DNA from: Micromonospora polyrhachis
Lineage (GTDB): Bacteria > Actinomycetota > Actinomycetes > Mycobacteriales > Micromonosporaceae
Direction: 5' to 3'
Length of the DNA: 64,000 nucleotides
Assembly: GCF_014203835.1 (NCBI RefSeq)
Contig: NZ_JACHJW010000001.1
Location: 6,398,501-6,462,500 of the forward strand
The translations under genes and the position numbers were made by a program. Positions within the stretch are counted from its first letter, which is position 1, and each line of letters opens with the position of its first letter. The notes beneath the pieces are model-generated. The model was given only the letters and a program-made list of their open reading frames with translations, had not been told where the DNA came from and ran no database searches. This document shows positions 42,190 through 51,403 of the stretch, piece by piece.

Positions 42190-43197
42190 TCAGGTCGTGT
42201 CGGCTCGCCGGTCCTGATCGAGGTAGAGCACGTAGGCGTGTACCGCCGGTACCCGCACCGGTAGGCGCTCAGGGCGGCGCAGGAACATCGACTCGTAGGC
42301 AAGCAACAGGCCGGTGCGTTGGTCGAAAACCAGAATGTCCCGGGTTCCGCCGTTGTCGGAGTCCACGCTGACCGCCAGGCCGTGGCGGCTGAGCCGGTCG
42401 GTGACCGCGCCGCGCAGGAGCACCCCGTCGGTGCGGGCGAGGAACCGCAACACCGCTACCCGCACGTTTTGGTCGACCTCGGTGGTGCGGTACAGATCAG
42501 CCACGGCGCGTACCGCCGACTTCGCCCCGTTGACGCGCGGTTGATGGGCGTACAGGGCCTGTTCGAGGGCATTGGCGTCGGTCGGGACCGGGTCGGCGAC
42601 GACGGCCGCCAGCTCACCCGGTCCGTAGGTATTGACATCGGGGACGCTGCCGGCCGCAGCGGCAAGAAGACCCTCGGCGTCCGGCCGCTGCTCCAGATCG
42701 GAGCGGTCGAGGTTTACGGTGGCCACCTTGCCGGATCCGTCCGCAGCCCGCCAGGTCGAGATCACCTGCGGCACCATCGCGACATCGGTACTCCCCTTGC
42801 TGAAGGACATGTCCAACGACCACTGACCAACCCTTACGAAGCTGAACCGGCCCACCGACTGCGCCGGAGCCGGAGCCGCCTCAAGGGCCGCCGCCAGCCT
42901 GAGCAGGGCGTCCCGGGCCATGGGCGCATCCCCGCTGTATTGCACCTGCAACGGTTCCGGCGTCGCCGCATACGCCGGTGTCGATGAGTCAGCCACCTGC
43001 ACGACGACCACACCAGCCACGAGCGCTGCGGCACTGGTCGCCATCGCGCCGAACAGAGCACGCCTCTTCCATCGCCGCCCCCGGTCCGGCGCAGGCCCCC
43101 CAGCCACCGCCGCCCACTCCACGCGCGGAACCGGCGGCCATTCCTGCACGGCGCGCGCTGGATCCAGCCCCCTCAACACATTCTCTGCCCTGCTCAT
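42190..43197 (-). CDS. CU044_5270-family (anti-sigma-like) membrane protein
   Basis: 335 residues. MSRAENVLRGLDPARAVQEWPP at the start, a membrane segment at about 45-65 (ALFGAMATSAAALVAGVVVV), and an outside domain with a FSFVRVGQW strand and TRDILVFDQRTGLLLAYE near the end match the CU044_5270 family, which is encoded with ECF sigma factors. Its ATG overlaps the sigma gene stop by four bases (ATGA), so it is translationally coupled and may regulate that sigma factor. No zinc finger is visible. Confidence 0.82.
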   Translation of the reverse strand: MSRAENVLRGLDPARAVQEWPPVPRVEWAAVAGGPAPDRGRRWKRRALFGAMATSAAALVAGVVVVQVADSSTPAYAATPEPLQVQYSGDAPMARDALLRLAAALEAAPAPAQSVGRFSFVRVGQWSLDMSFSKGSTDVAMVPQVISTWRAADGSGKVATVNLDRSDLEQRPDAEGLLAAAAGSVPDVNTYGPGELAAVVADPVPTDANALEQALYAHQPRVNGAKSAVRAVADLYRTTEVDQNVRVAVLRFLARTDGVLLRGAVTDRLSRHGLAVSVDSDNGGTRDILVFDQRTGLLLAYESMFLRRPERLPVRVPAVHAYVLYLDQDRRADTT

Positions 43198-43745
43198 CGC
43201 GTGCCTCCACGTACCGGTGCTCTGGATCTCCTTGTCGACTCCGCCGCAGCAGGAGCATCGAGCAGACGGGCCAAGCGCTGCCGCGCCCGGAACAGGCGCA
43301 CTGCCGCCGCCGCGCGACCGCAATCGAGCGCCTGAGCCACCCCCGCCAGGTCCAGGTTTTCCCACGTCACCAGACGTAGGACCTCCCGATCAGACTCCGA
43401 CAACCGGCGAAACGCGCCGCGCAGATCCTGCGCCAGTTCCACCACATCGAACGATCCGTCAAGCCCACAGGCATCGAGGGTGTCGGCCAGCGGCACCGTC
43501 ACCGGTCGAGCCCTCCCGGCACGCCAGTGATCAGCCAACACTCGTCGGGCAACCCCATACAGCCAGGACACTGGAACCGTCGACATGTCTCCGCGACGCC
43601 GCCACGCCACGATGAACGTCTCCTGGGTCAACTCCCGCGCATGCTCGACATCACCGACGCGGCGGTAGCAGTAGCGCAGCACAAGGTGATAGCTCGACTC
43701 GAACATCCGCTCGAACGCGGCATGCTCATCCCGATCAGCGCTCAC
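43194..43745 (-). CDS. ECF-type RNA polymerase sigma factor
   Basis: 183 residues. Region 2 shows HLVLRYCYRRVGDVEHAREL with TQETFIVAWRRRGD, and region 4 shows LRLVTWENLDLAGVAQALDCG with AAAAVRLFRARQRLARLL as DNA-binding helices. It precedes the CU044_5270-like gene, overlapping by four bases, an arrangement typical of this sigma group. A role in a stress response is inferred from the class only. Confidence 0.88.
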   Translation of the reverse strand: MSADRDEHAAFERMFESSYHLVLRYCYRRVGDVEHARELTQETFIVAWRRRGDMSTVPVSWLYGVARRVLADHWRAGRARPVTVPLADTLDACGLDGSFDVVELAQDLRGAFRRLSESDREVLRLVTWENLDLAGVAQALDCGRAAAAVRLFRARQRLARLLDAPAAAESTRRSRAPVRGGTR

Positions 43746-44346
43746 TCAACCCCCACCCGCGTCCATCTCACTACTACTCATGGCACCGAACGGCCACGAG
43801 TTACACCCTGAGACCAGAAATCTGACCCTGAACGTCCGGGCAGATGTCGACCACGCCACCCACAGTCGTTGGGCCGTGGTAAGACGCGTTTGGCGACTCA
43901 GCCGGTCCGTACCGTGCATGCCGGTTTCTCGGGGCCGGGGTGCCGGCCGGAAACGCCCTGATCGGAATCGCCAGCGCGCTCGGGCTCGGGCCTGAGTGGG
44001 GTTCGCAGTTGGCAATTCCGGATTCGGTGACCAATGCGGAGCTGTCAACAGTGCAATTCCTTTTCATGGCGATGGGTCGGGTTCCGCGTCAGCCCGCCTG
44101 CTCGGGGCCGCTGCTTGTCCCACATCGATGGCGCGTTCGAATGCCACGGGGACGACTGCTCGGGCGGGACGATGGTCTTCCACCATGAGGACATCATCGA
44201 CCCGTGTTCACGGCAGCCGCAGATCCAGACAGGGCGCTGCGCATCGCATTCGGAGAACGTGGCCGGGCGTGAGCCGGTAGGCCCACCGGCACCCGGTGGT
44301 GGGATTCACCCACCGCCACCGATGATCTCTGCTGGACTGGGCAGAT
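43746..44346. other. 600-bp region without an intact gene
   Basis: No frame with a good start, length and codon use spans this region. One plus-strand segment, about 44113-44211, stands out: it encodes SHIDGAFECHGDDCSGGTMV followed by FHHEDIIDPC, with strongly GC-biased third positions and several Cys and His residues, but it has no usable start and its flanks lose the coding bias. It may be a remnant of a small metal-binding protein gene. The region also separates the sigma factor and DedA genes, so it should hold their promoters. Confidence 0.4.
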
Positions 44347-45033
44347 GTGGTCGAGTCGACCGCCGGCCGAATGAGTCGGCTCACGGCCTGGCTGCTGGGT
44401 CTGCCCGGCATCCTGGTCTACGCGTCGGTCGGGGCGCTGGTGTTCGCCGAGGATGCGCTCTTTCTCGGCTTCGTCATCCCCGGGGAGACCGCTGCCGTGC
44501 TGGGTGGGGTGGCGGTGAGCCGGGGACACGCCACGCTGCCCACGATGATCGTCGTGGTGGTCGCCTCGGCGGTCCTGGGCGACACGGTCGGGTACGCCGT
44601 CGGCCGGCACCTCGGACCCCGGCTGATGGACAGCCGGTTGCTCTGCCGGCACCGGGAGCGGGTGGAGCGGGCACGGCGTCTGCTGGCCCGGCGGGGCGGC
44701 GTGGCTGTTCTGCTGGGGCGGTTCGTCGCGTTCCTGCGCGCGTTGGTGCCGGCACTGGCCGGCGCGGCCCGGATGCCGTACGGCACCTTCCTGTTCTTCA
44801 ACGCCCTGGGCGCGCTGATCTGGGGGACGGGTACGGTGCTGCTCGGTCACCTGGCCGGTCGTTCCTACGACCTCCTGGAACGGACGTTTGGGCGGTTCGC
44901 CGCCCTCACCGTGGTCGGGCTCGTCGTGATCGGCCTGGTCGGGTGGCGGATCCGTCGGCACCGGTCCGACCACCGGATACGTCAGCACCGGTCCGACCAG
45001 CGAAGCGACCGGCCCGGCAGGAACGGGCGGTAG
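44347..45033 (+). CDS. DedA-family membrane protein
   Basis: 228 residues with about five membrane segments. The DedA/VTT motifs are clear: FAEDALFLGFVIPGETAAVL, then GDTVGYAVGRHLGP, and GRFVAFLRALVPALAGAARM before YGTFLFFNALGALIWG. Family members are thought to be flippases or transporters for undecaprenyl or other phospholipids. The start is GTG 44347 or ATG 44371. The C-terminal tail is a short Arg/His/Ser-rich repeat (RRHRSDHRIRQHRSDQRSD) of unknown role. Monocistronic. Confidence 0.85.
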   Translation: MVESTAGRMSRLTAWLLGLPGILVYASVGALVFAEDALFLGFVIPGETAAVLGGVAVSRGHATLPTMIVVVVASAVLGDTVGYAVGRHLGPRLMDSRLLCRHRERVERARRLLARRGGVAVLLGRFVAFLRALVPALAGAARMPYGTFLFFNALGALIWGTGTVLLGHLAGRSYDLLERTFGRFAALTVVGLVVIGLVGWRIRRHRSDHRIRQHRSDQRSDRPGRNGR

Positions 45034-45131
45034 CCCTCGCCATCGTGTTTGTCACGGGTCGGGAAACCGCGCTCAGACCAGTGACCTGGTGCACCCGGCG
45101 GACCGGCCGGCACCGGTATCGGCTAGTCTCG

Positions 45132-45243
45132 GTGCCGCGAAGGGGAGTAGCTCCCAATGTCGTGGTCGACATACTGGTGCGTTTTTCGCATCCGGCCACG
45201 CGGCCTCATCCAGGTGGGGCGGGCGAGACCTTCGACTCAGGCT
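45132..45243 (+). ncRNA. yybP-ykoY family Mn2+ riboswitch
   Basis: The conserved 5' core AGGGGAGTAGC is at 45141-45151 and the conserved 3' core GGGCGAGACC lies at 45221-45230, with GACATACTGGTG in the middle at about 45167-45178. These are the hallmarks of the yybP-ykoY motif, which binds Mn2+. The leader ends about 60 bp before the GDT1-family gene. A following stem, GCCGGGTC pairing with GACCCGGC (from about 45250), could form the expression platform and sequester the start region. Confidence 0.85.
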
Positions 45244-45300
45244 GTAAAGGCCGGGTCGAGGTCGCCCATGCCCTGACCCGGCTCGACCGGGAAGGGTTTC

Positions 45301-45888
45301 ATGGACGGATTCTTTGTCGCTCTGGCGGTGAGCTTCGGCGTCATCTTCGTGGCCGAGTTAGGCGACAAGTCGCAGTTGATGGCGTTGACCTTCGCCACCC
45401 GGTTCAAACCGGTGCCGGTGTTGATCGGCATCACCGTCGCCACGGCGGTGGTGCACCTGGCGTCGGTGGCGATCGGTGTCGGACTGGGCGCGGTGCTGCC
45501 CACCGGCTGGATCTCGCTGGTCGCCGGGCTGGCCTTTCTCGCCTTCGGTGCGTGGACGTTGCGCGGCGACGTGCTGACCGACGAGGAGAAACGCAAGGCC
45601 GATCGGACGGACCGGTCGGCCATCGTTCTCGTGTCGGTCGCGTTCTTCCTTGCCGAGCTGGGGGACAAGACGATGTTGGCCACCATCACCCTGGCCACCC
45701 AGTACGGATGGTTCGGCACCTGGCTGGGCTCGACGATCGGCATGGTGGTGGCCGACGCCCTGGCCATCCTGGTCGGTCGGATGCTGGGCAAGCGGCTGCC
45801 CGAGAAGACGATCAAGTATGGCGCGGCGATCCTCTTCGCGATCTGCGGCGTCTGGCTCATCGTGGAAGCCCTGCCCCAACTGGGGTGA
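45301..45888 (+). CDS. GDT1/TMEM165 (UPF0016) family Mn2+ exporter
   Basis: 195 residues in two homologous halves of three membrane helices. The ExGD(K/R)(T/S) motif occurs twice, as ELGDKS at 19-24 and ELGDKT at 119-124; these acidic loops form the cation path. Bacterial members such as MneA and Mnx export Mn2+ when it is in excess. The ATG is preceded by AAGGG. The yybP-ykoY riboswitch upstream should turn the gene on at high Mn2+. A terminator follows directly. Confidence 0.9.
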   Translation: MDGFFVALAVSFGVIFVAELGDKSQLMALTFATRFKPVPVLIGITVATAVVHLASVAIGVGLGAVLPTGWISLVAGLAFLAFGAWTLRGDVLTDEEKRKADRTDRSAIVLVSVAFFLAELGDKTMLATITLATQYGWFGTWLGSTIGMVVADALAILVGRMLGKRLPEKTIKYGAAILFAICGVWLIVEALPQLG

Positions 45889-45904
45889 TCGGTCCAGAGG
45901 CGGT

Positions 45905-45934
45905 GTGCTGGGCAGCCCGGCGGCTGCCCAGCAC
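45905..45934. terminator. Terminator after the Mn exporter gene
   Basis: GTGCTGGGCAGCC at 45905-45917 and GGCTGCCCAGCAC at 45922-45934 form a perfect 13-bp stem with a CGGC loop, 17 bp past the stop. It may also serve the convergent DUF2690 gene, whose stop is at 46061. Confidence 0.85.
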
Positions 45935-46060
45935 CAGGACGGGTGCGGTCCGCCACGTGAGGTCATGTCGACCGGCGGCATTAGCTGGCGTTGCCAGCGC
46001 AGTGTCCGGACTTCTTCCTGCCATGTTCGGAAAACAGCGGCTCGGCTGCCGTAGACAGCC

Positions 46061-46774
46061 TCAGCTCAGTGAGAGTGCAAGGGTCTCACCGGCTCCCATC
46101 AGCCGGCCGTTGATGAGTACCTGGACTCGGGCGCGGACCGGGTCGGGGCCGACCAGCAGGATCATCGACCACATGTAGTCGTGGATGTATTCCTGCTTTT
46201 CGACGGTGCGGGTGAGGCCGTCGCCACGTTCGATCTCCATGTGGATCTCGACCTGGCTGGTCGTTGCCAGGTGGTCCAGGCCTGATGTGCCCTCGAACCG
46301 GGACCAGGCTGCTCGACCCCATGGCGAGTAGCGCAGCTGCACCTGGCCGACGAGTTGAGTCTCGGAGATGGCCACCTTCTGCGCGTCCAGCGTCACCGCG
46401 TCGAAGCCGCATCCGGCCCGTTCCGGATCGGCGCCGTCCACCACCGCCTGGGGGGACCCGGCTGGCCGGGCGATTACCGGCCGTTCGAGGATGCCCGCCG
46501 CGCTGACGTCGAGCCGGCGGTTGGCCTGTTGCCAGCGCTTGCGCCACTCCTGTTCGTCTCCGCCGCATGCAGCGACGAAGGCGAGTGTCACCGGCAGTGA
46601 TGGCAACACGCGGCCGGCCACCGCCGTCGACAGGGCGGTTCGAGAGTAGTGCGCGCGTTTGGCGAGTTCGCGGAAGCTGGGTGTGCCGGCGGACTCCCGA
46701 AGGCGGAGCAGCTCGACTGCGAAGGTCCCTGCGGCGGTCTCCAGCCGATAGCCGAGCCGCTCGTCCGCCGTCAT
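46061..46774 (-). CDS. XRE-like HTH plus DUF2690 regulator-like protein
   Basis: 237 residues, ATG 46774 with GAGG upstream. An N-terminal helix-turn-helix (ELAKRAHYSRTALSTAVAGRVLP, about 31-54) is followed by CGGDEQEWRKRWQQANRRL, typical of actinobacterial HTH proteins. The C-terminal ~125 residues, with AGCGFDAVTLDAQKV and QVQLRYSPWGRAAWSRFEG, resemble DUF2690, but one of its usual cysteines is replaced (SPWGRAAW). No membrane segment is seen, although many family members have one between the parts. Function unknown; likely DNA-binding. Confidence 0.75.
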   Translation of the reverse strand: MTADERLGYRLETAAGTFAVELLRLRESAGTPSFRELAKRAHYSRTALSTAVAGRVLPSLPVTLAFVAACGGDEQEWRKRWQQANRRLDVSAAGILERPVIARPAGSPQAVVDGADPERAGCGFDAVTLDAQKVAISETQLVGQVQLRYSPWGRAAWSRFEGTSGLDHLATTSQVEIHMEIERGDGLTRTVEKQEYIHDYMWSMILLVGPDPVRARVQVLINGRLMGAGETLALSLS

Positions 46775-46945
46775 CGTCACCTCGTTCACCAGCCCAGTCG
46801 GGCATCCATCTTCTCCAATGACTGCATTGGTGGCAACAGGTGTCCGGGGCGTGGTTTCCACTGTTGCCGGCAAACGGCTCTGCCGAGACTCGTAGGTGCG
46901 CGCAACTCACCGCCGGGCCCGGGTCGACAGCCTCAAGGAGGAATC

Positions 46946-47572
46946 GTGATCAGGAAACACGCCAGGCTTCTGGCCGTTCTGGCCACAGCACTGCTGGGTG
47001 CACTGGCCACCCCGGCGCCGGCGAGCGCTGCCCCGCAGGAGCCCGCCAAGCACTGCGTAACGAACCTCAGCACCGGTGCCACCCGCTGCTTTTCGACCTT
47101 CTCGGCCGCCATTGCCGATGTGACGCAGGGGGAGATCACCAACGCGGACGCCCTGCCTGCGCTGACGCCCGGCGTCGGGCTGCGTGACCGGCTCAACCAG
47201 CTCGGTGCCCAGGCGGCACAGCGGAACAAGGCCGCCCTCGCGGCGGGCTCAGCCACCATGGCCGAGATCACCGTGGCCGTCAACTTCGAGCACACCGGAT
47301 ATGACACCCGGGGCTTTACCTACATCTGGACCGGCTACCGCCCCTGTGACGACGGACCGGTAGATCATTGGGAGTACTGGTTGGAGAATCTGACCTACAA
47401 CTGGAACAACGCCAACGACAAGATCAGCTCGTTCTACGGTGCCAACAACTGCTGGCAGCAGAGCTACGAGCACTCCAGTTGGACCGGCAGAGTCCTGTCG
47501 CTGCGCCCGGAGGCAGCCGACCTCAACCAGGTGAACTTCAACGACATCATCTCCTCGCTCAGGCTCACCTGA
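46946..47572 (+). CDS. Secreted I36 / crystallin-like protein
   Basis: 208 residues; the GTG at 46946 has AGGAGG upstream. A signal peptide with cleavage after PASA (about residue 28) leads to a mature part beginning CVTNLSTGATRCFSTF. The second half carries ITVAVNFEHTGYDTRGFTYIWTG, with NDKISSFYGANNCWQQSYEH, matching the beta/gamma-crystallin fold of peptidase inhibitor I36 proteins. Four Cys could form two disulfides. Secreted inhibitor or surface role is inferred. It is divergent from the DUF2690 gene, 171 bp apart. Confidence 0.75.
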   Translation: MIRKHARLLAVLATALLGALATPAPASAAPQEPAKHCVTNLSTGATRCFSTFSAAIADVTQGEITNADALPALTPGVGLRDRLNQLGAQAAQRNKAALAAGSATMAEITVAVNFEHTGYDTRGFTYIWTGYRPCDDGPVDHWEYWLENLTYNWNNANDKISSFYGANNCWQQSYEHSSWTGRVLSLRPEAADLNQVNFNDIISSLRLT

Positions 47573-47585
47573 GCGAAGCGCTCCG

Positions 47586-47630
47586 GGCCGCCCGTGACTA
47601 CCCCATCCAACGGGTCAGCCACGGGCGGCC
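47586..47630. terminator. Hairpin after the secreted protein gene
   Basis: GGCCGCCCGTG at 47586-47596 pairs with CACGGGCGGCC at 47620-47630 (perfect 11 bp, 23-base loop). It starts 14 bp after the stop and is convergent with a second hairpin at 47688-47724 serving the other strand. Confidence 0.7.
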
Positions 47631-47687
47631 TGCGGGCATGCACCTGACAGGCCAGATGCGGCTATTGGCGGCGGGGCCCGTCGAACC

Positions 47688-47724
47688 GGTGCGCCCGGGT
47701 CCGCTGTCCGGACCTGGGCGCACC
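47688..47724 (-). terminator. Terminator after the aldo/keto reductase gene
   Basis: GGTGCGCCCGGGTCCG at 47688-47703 pairs with CGGACCTGGGCGCACC at 47709-47724 (16 bp with one G-U pair, five-base loop), starting five bases past the minus-strand stop at 47729. Confidence 0.8.
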
Positions 47725-47728
47725 CCGC

Positions 47729-48709
47729 TCACCAGGCCCAGGCTTCGGGGCCCGGGCCGCCATTGCCGATTGGTGGGAACAGTTCGTCCAGGCGGGCCAG
47801 GGTCTCGGCGGACAGATCGAGGTCCAGCGCCGCCACGGCCAGGTCCAACTGGTCGGCCGTCCGCGGGCCGACGATCGGACCGGTCACTCCCGGCCGGGAC
47901 AGCAGCCAGGCGAGGGCCACCGCGGTCGGTTCCGCCGACAGCTCGGCGCACAGTTCCTCGTACGCGGTCAGGGCCGCGCGGTGCGGTTCGACCCGGTCGG
48001 CGGCGTGCAGGACACTGCGGCCGGGGACCCCCTCGCGTTGCTTGCGGATGGCACCGGAGAGCGCGCCGAAGTGCAGTGGTGAGTACGGCAGGATCCCGAT
48101 CCCGAGTTCGATCGCCGCCGGCACTACCTCCAGTTCGACGTGACGGGTGAGCAGGTTGTACTTGCACTGCTCGGAGACCAGACCGAGGAAGTTGCGTCGA
48201 TCGGCCGCGGCCTGCGCGCGGGCCAGGTGCCAGCCGGCGAAGTTGGACGAGCCGACGTACCTGACCTTGCCCTGGGAGACCAGCACCTCCATCGCCTGCC
48301 AGATCTCCTCCCACGGCGTGTTCCGCTGCACGTGGTGCATCTGGTAGAGGTCGATCCAGTCGGTCCGTAGTCGGCGCAGCGAGGCCTCGCAGGCGGCGAT
48401 GATGTGCCGGGCGGAGAGTCCGCCGTCGTTGGGCCAGTCGGTCATCGGAGCGTAGAGCTTGGTCGCCAGGACCATCCTGTCCCGCCGGCCGGTCTTCTCG
48501 AACCAGCTGCCGATGAACTGTTCGCTCATCCCGTCGCCGCGTTCGCTGCCGTACATGTTGGCGGTGTCCACGAAGTTGATGCCCTCGTCGAACGCCCGGT
48601 CGAGGATGGCATGGCTGGCCGCCTCGTCGATCTGCCAGGCGAAGTTCATGGTGCCGAGGCAGAGCCGACTCACGGTCAGGCCGGTTCGGCCGAGGTAGGT
48701 GTATTCCAT
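47729..48709 (-). CDS. Aldo/keto reductase
   Basis: 326 residues. MEYTYLGRTGLTVSRLCLGT, FVDTANMYGSERGDGMSEQF with the catalytic Asp and Tyr, a Lys in LATKLYAP, DWIDLYQMHHVQRNTP with the His, and a C-terminal GVTGPIVGPRTADQL cofactor site make this a complete member of the YajO/YhdN-like group. It uses NADPH to reduce carbonyl compounds. The start ATG 48709 begins the conserved fold. It is divergent from an ArsR-family regulator (70 bp apart), which may control it. Confidence 0.9.
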   Translation of the reverse strand: MEYTYLGRTGLTVSRLCLGTMNFAWQIDEAASHAILDRAFDEGINFVDTANMYGSERGDGMSEQFIGSWFEKTGRRDRMVLATKLYAPMTDWPNDGGLSARHIIAACEASLRRLRTDWIDLYQMHHVQRNTPWEEIWQAMEVLVSQGKVRYVGSSNFAGWHLARAQAAADRRNFLGLVSEQCKYNLLTRHVELEVVPAAIELGIGILPYSPLHFGALSGAIRKQREGVPGRSVLHAADRVEPHRAALTAYEELCAELSAEPTAVALAWLLSRPGVTGPIVGPRTADQLDLAVAALDLDLSAETLARLDELFPPIGNGGPGPEAWAW

Positions 48710-48779
48710 GGGGGTGACGGTAGGAACGGGTCTCGGCTGGTCGGTAGCCGTTCGACCGTGCTCGAATGTTCGGGTGAGC

Positions 48780-49769
48780 ATGATTGAGTTTGCGCCAGCC
48801 GACCTGGTCGGGCTCAGGCTCGCGCACTCGCCGCTGGTCGAGGTGGTGACGAGCGGCTTCGCCCTGAACCGCCCACGGGAAACATGGTTGTACGGTTCCT
48901 GGGCGGCCCGGGTGCGACCCCTGCTTGCCGGGGCCGGCCTACGTACCTTCCTCGCGGTGATCTCCGGCCCGACCTGCTACGTGCCGGACTTCCTCACCCC
49001 GGTGCCGGCCACCGCCCGGCCGAGCCTGGCCGAGGAACTGCGGGTGGTGGCCGCGACCCCGCTGGACCGGGTCGCGGCCGAGGTGGCCGCGGCCTGGGCT
49101 GGTCATCCCGCGCCGCCGGAGATCCGCCGCTTCGACACTGATCCGGCGGGTGGCCTCGCCGAGTTGGTCCGGCAGGTCCAGCGGTACTTCGAGTTGGCGG
49201 TGGCCCCGGTCTGGCCCCGGTTGCGAGCGGCGGCCGAGGGCGAGATCGCGTACCGGGCGCGGCTGGCGGCCGAGGACGGTCCGCAGGCGCTCCTCGCCGG
49301 TTTGCATCCGAGACTGGACTGGGACGGCTCGGCACTCCGGTTGGCGAACGGCAAGCCGGGGCAATGGAGCCTGGACGGTCAGTCCCTGACCCTGCTGCCA
49401 GCGGGGTTCGCCGGTCCGCGGGTCTACCCCCTGACCGCGGGGCCGGCGGGTCGTGCGCTCTGGTATCCACCCCGCGGATACGGCCAGCTCTGGGCACAGG
49501 CGGCACCAGCCGAGCCGTCGGCCCCGCTGGCGGCGCTGCTCGGCTCGACCCGGGCGGGGGTGCTCACCCTGCTGGCCGTGCCCGCCAGCACCGGCGAGGT
49601 CGCCACCACCCTGGGACTCTCCCCGGCAACCGCGTCGCACCATCTGACCACGCTGCGGAACGCGGGCCTGGTGGTCGGTGAGCGCGTCGGCCACCGGTTG
49701 CGATACCGGCGTACCGCCCTCGGGGAGCAGCTCAGCGCGATCGACGGGGTGCGGATCGACGGACGGTAG
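48780..49769 (+). CDS. ArsR-family winged-helix regulator (DUF5937 type)
   Basis: 329 residues. The DNA-binding domain is at the C-terminus, about 255-325: TRAGVLTLLAVPASTGEVAT with LGLSPATASHHLTTLRNAGL following and VGERVGHRLRYRRT. The N-terminal ~240 residues, starting IEFAPADLVGLRLAHSPLVE, form the DUF5937-like domain seen in this actinobacterial group, whose ligand is unknown. No metal-binding cysteines. It is divergent from the aldo/keto reductase, so control of that gene is likely. Confidence 0.85.
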   Translation: MIEFAPADLVGLRLAHSPLVEVVTSGFALNRPRETWLYGSWAARVRPLLAGAGLRTFLAVISGPTCYVPDFLTPVPATARPSLAEELRVVAATPLDRVAAEVAAAWAGHPAPPEIRRFDTDPAGGLAELVRQVQRYFELAVAPVWPRLRAAAEGEIAYRARLAAEDGPQALLAGLHPRLDWDGSALRLANGKPGQWSLDGQSLTLLPAGFAGPRVYPLTAGPAGRALWYPPRGYGQLWAQAAPAEPSAPLAALLGSTRAGVLTLLAVPASTGEVATTLGLSPATASHHLTTLRNAGLVVGERVGHRLRYRRTALGEQLSAIDGVRIDGR

Positions 49770-49779
49770 CCGATCTGCC

Positions 49780-51114
49780 CTACCGCTCGGCCTCCGGGGC
49801 CGGGTACTGCTGGTAGACGTCCGGCACCCCGTCACCGTCGTCGTCCCGCGTCTCCTGCTCGTGTAGCCGCCGGTAGACGGCGTTTCGCCGGAGCAGGACG
49901 ACCGAGGCGAGCAGTGCCGAGGTCAGTGAGCCGACCAGCACGGCGGCCTTGACGTGCTCGTCGCGTTCACTGCCCGGCCCGAACGCCAACTCACCGATCA
50001 GCAACGAGACGGTGAAGCCGATGCCGGCCAGCAGGGCGACGCCCAGCAGGTCGGACCAGGTGATTCCCTCGTCGAGTTCGGCGTGGGTGAACCTGGCCAG
50101 CAGGTAGGTGGAGCCGAAGATGCCGATGCACTTGCCGAAGACCAGCCCCGCCGCGATGCCGATCACCACCGGGTCGGTGACCAGTGTCGATAGTTCACCG
50201 CCTCGGAAGGAGACGCCGGCGGCGAGGAACGCGAACACCGGTACGGCCAGCCCGGCGGAGATCGGCCGCCACCGGTGCTCGAATCGTTCCGCCAGGCCGT
50301 GACCGTGCCGGTCGCGCCGCAGCACCGGTACGGCGAAGCCGAGCAGGACCCCGGCGACGGTGGCGTGTACGCCGGAGGCGTGCATCAGCCCCCAGGCCGA
50401 TATGCCCAGCGGGATCAGTGCCCACCACCAGGTCCGGCCGCGTTGCACCAGCAGCGTGAAGATCGCGATCGGGACCAGCGCCCCGAGCAGTGGGAGCAGG
50501 CTGAGGTGGTCGGTGTAGAACAGCGCGATGATCATGATCGCGAAGAGGTCGTCCACGACGGCCAGGGTGAGCAGGAAGGCGCGCAGCCCGCTGGGCAGGT
50601 GGGAGCTGAGCACGGCGAGTACGGCCAGCGCGAACGCGATGTCGGTGGCGGTGGGAATGGCCCAGCCCCGTGGGGCCCCGCCGTCAGCGGCCAGGTTGAC
50701 CCCGAGGTAGATCACGGCGGGCAGGGCCATGCCGCCGATGGCGGCGACGACGGGTAGCGCCGCCCGCCGCGGATTGCGAAGGTCCCCGGCGACGAACTCA
50801 CGTTTGAGTTCCAGGCCGACCACGAAGAAGAAGATCGCCAGTAGGCCGTCGGCGGCCCACTGGGCCAGGTTCAGGTCCAGGTGCAGCGAGCTGCCGCCCG
50901 GCCAGGGAACGAACTGGCTCAGGGTCAGGTAGGAGGCCGACCAGGGGGAGTTGGCCCAGACGAGGGCGACGACCGCGCCCAGCAGGAGTAGCCCGCCACC
51001 GACCGTCTCGGTGCGGAGGATGTCCGCCACCACCTTCGCCTCCGGCCAGCCGGAGCGCTGGAAGAGGCGGGTCATGCGCGGCTTGTCAGGTGCCGGCGGC
51101 CGGTTCATCGTCAC
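49780..51114 (-). CDS. nhaA: NhaA Na+/H+ antiporter
   Basis: 444 residues and about twelve membrane helices. The catalytic Asp pair is at 188-189 in [30 protein letters not shown] (155-169) and [14 protein letters not shown] (95-107) are family signatures. NhaA exports Na+ in exchange for protons and maintains pH. The end has a charged tail ([21 protein letters not shown] region). Single gene, convergent with the ArsR gene 10 bp away. About 290 bp of AT-richer DNA lies between its start and the next gene. Confidence 0.93.
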   Translation of the reverse strand: MTMNRPPAPDKPRMTRLFQRSGWPEAKVVADILRTETVGGGLLLLGAVVALVWANSPWSASYLTLSQFVPWPGGSSLHLDLNLAQWAADGLLAIFFFVVGLELKREFVAGDLRNPRRAALPVVAAIGGMALPAVIYLGVNLAADGGAPRGWAIPTATDIAFALAVLAVLSSHLPSGLRAFLLTLAVVDDLFAIMIIALFYTDHLSLLPLLGALVPIAIFTLLVQRGRTWWWALIPLGISAWGLMHASGVHATVAGVLLGFAVPVLRRDRHGHGLAERFEHRWRPISAGLAVPVFAFLAAGVSFRGGELSTLVTDPVVIGIAAGLVFGKCIGIFGSTYLLARFTHAELDEGITWSDLLGVALLAGIGFTVSLLIGELAFGPGSERDEHVKAAVLVGSLTSALLASVVLLRRNAVYRRLHEQETRDDDGDGVPDVYQQYPAPEAER

Positions 51115-51403
51115 GGGTGCCCTTCGGGGTCGTTGGTCCTACGGATCCCTCACCGCCGACCAGACTTCCCGGCACACCGTTGATCATTTAACCACAGCGT
51201 CGGCCCGGCGGCACCGCGTCCGGGTATCGCCTGGTTCTGGGGCTTGTTAGGCAGATTGCGACTACCCACGGCTCCTCATCATTTACATTCAGTTGGGCGC
51301 TTCATGCGTCGAATGGGAATTTTTCGGATTCTTCGCTTTTCCTAGCACCTGAACCCCTCATGTCGATTAGCCAGTCAATGCCTGAGACGGGAGGTCTGAC
51401 CCG

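Noticed and set aside
43801-44067. 88-codon minus-strand reading frame upstream of the ECF gene
   Set aside because: Composition is not protein-like (few hydrophobic blocks, Pro/Ser/Gly-rich), with no recognisable family and no ribosome site.
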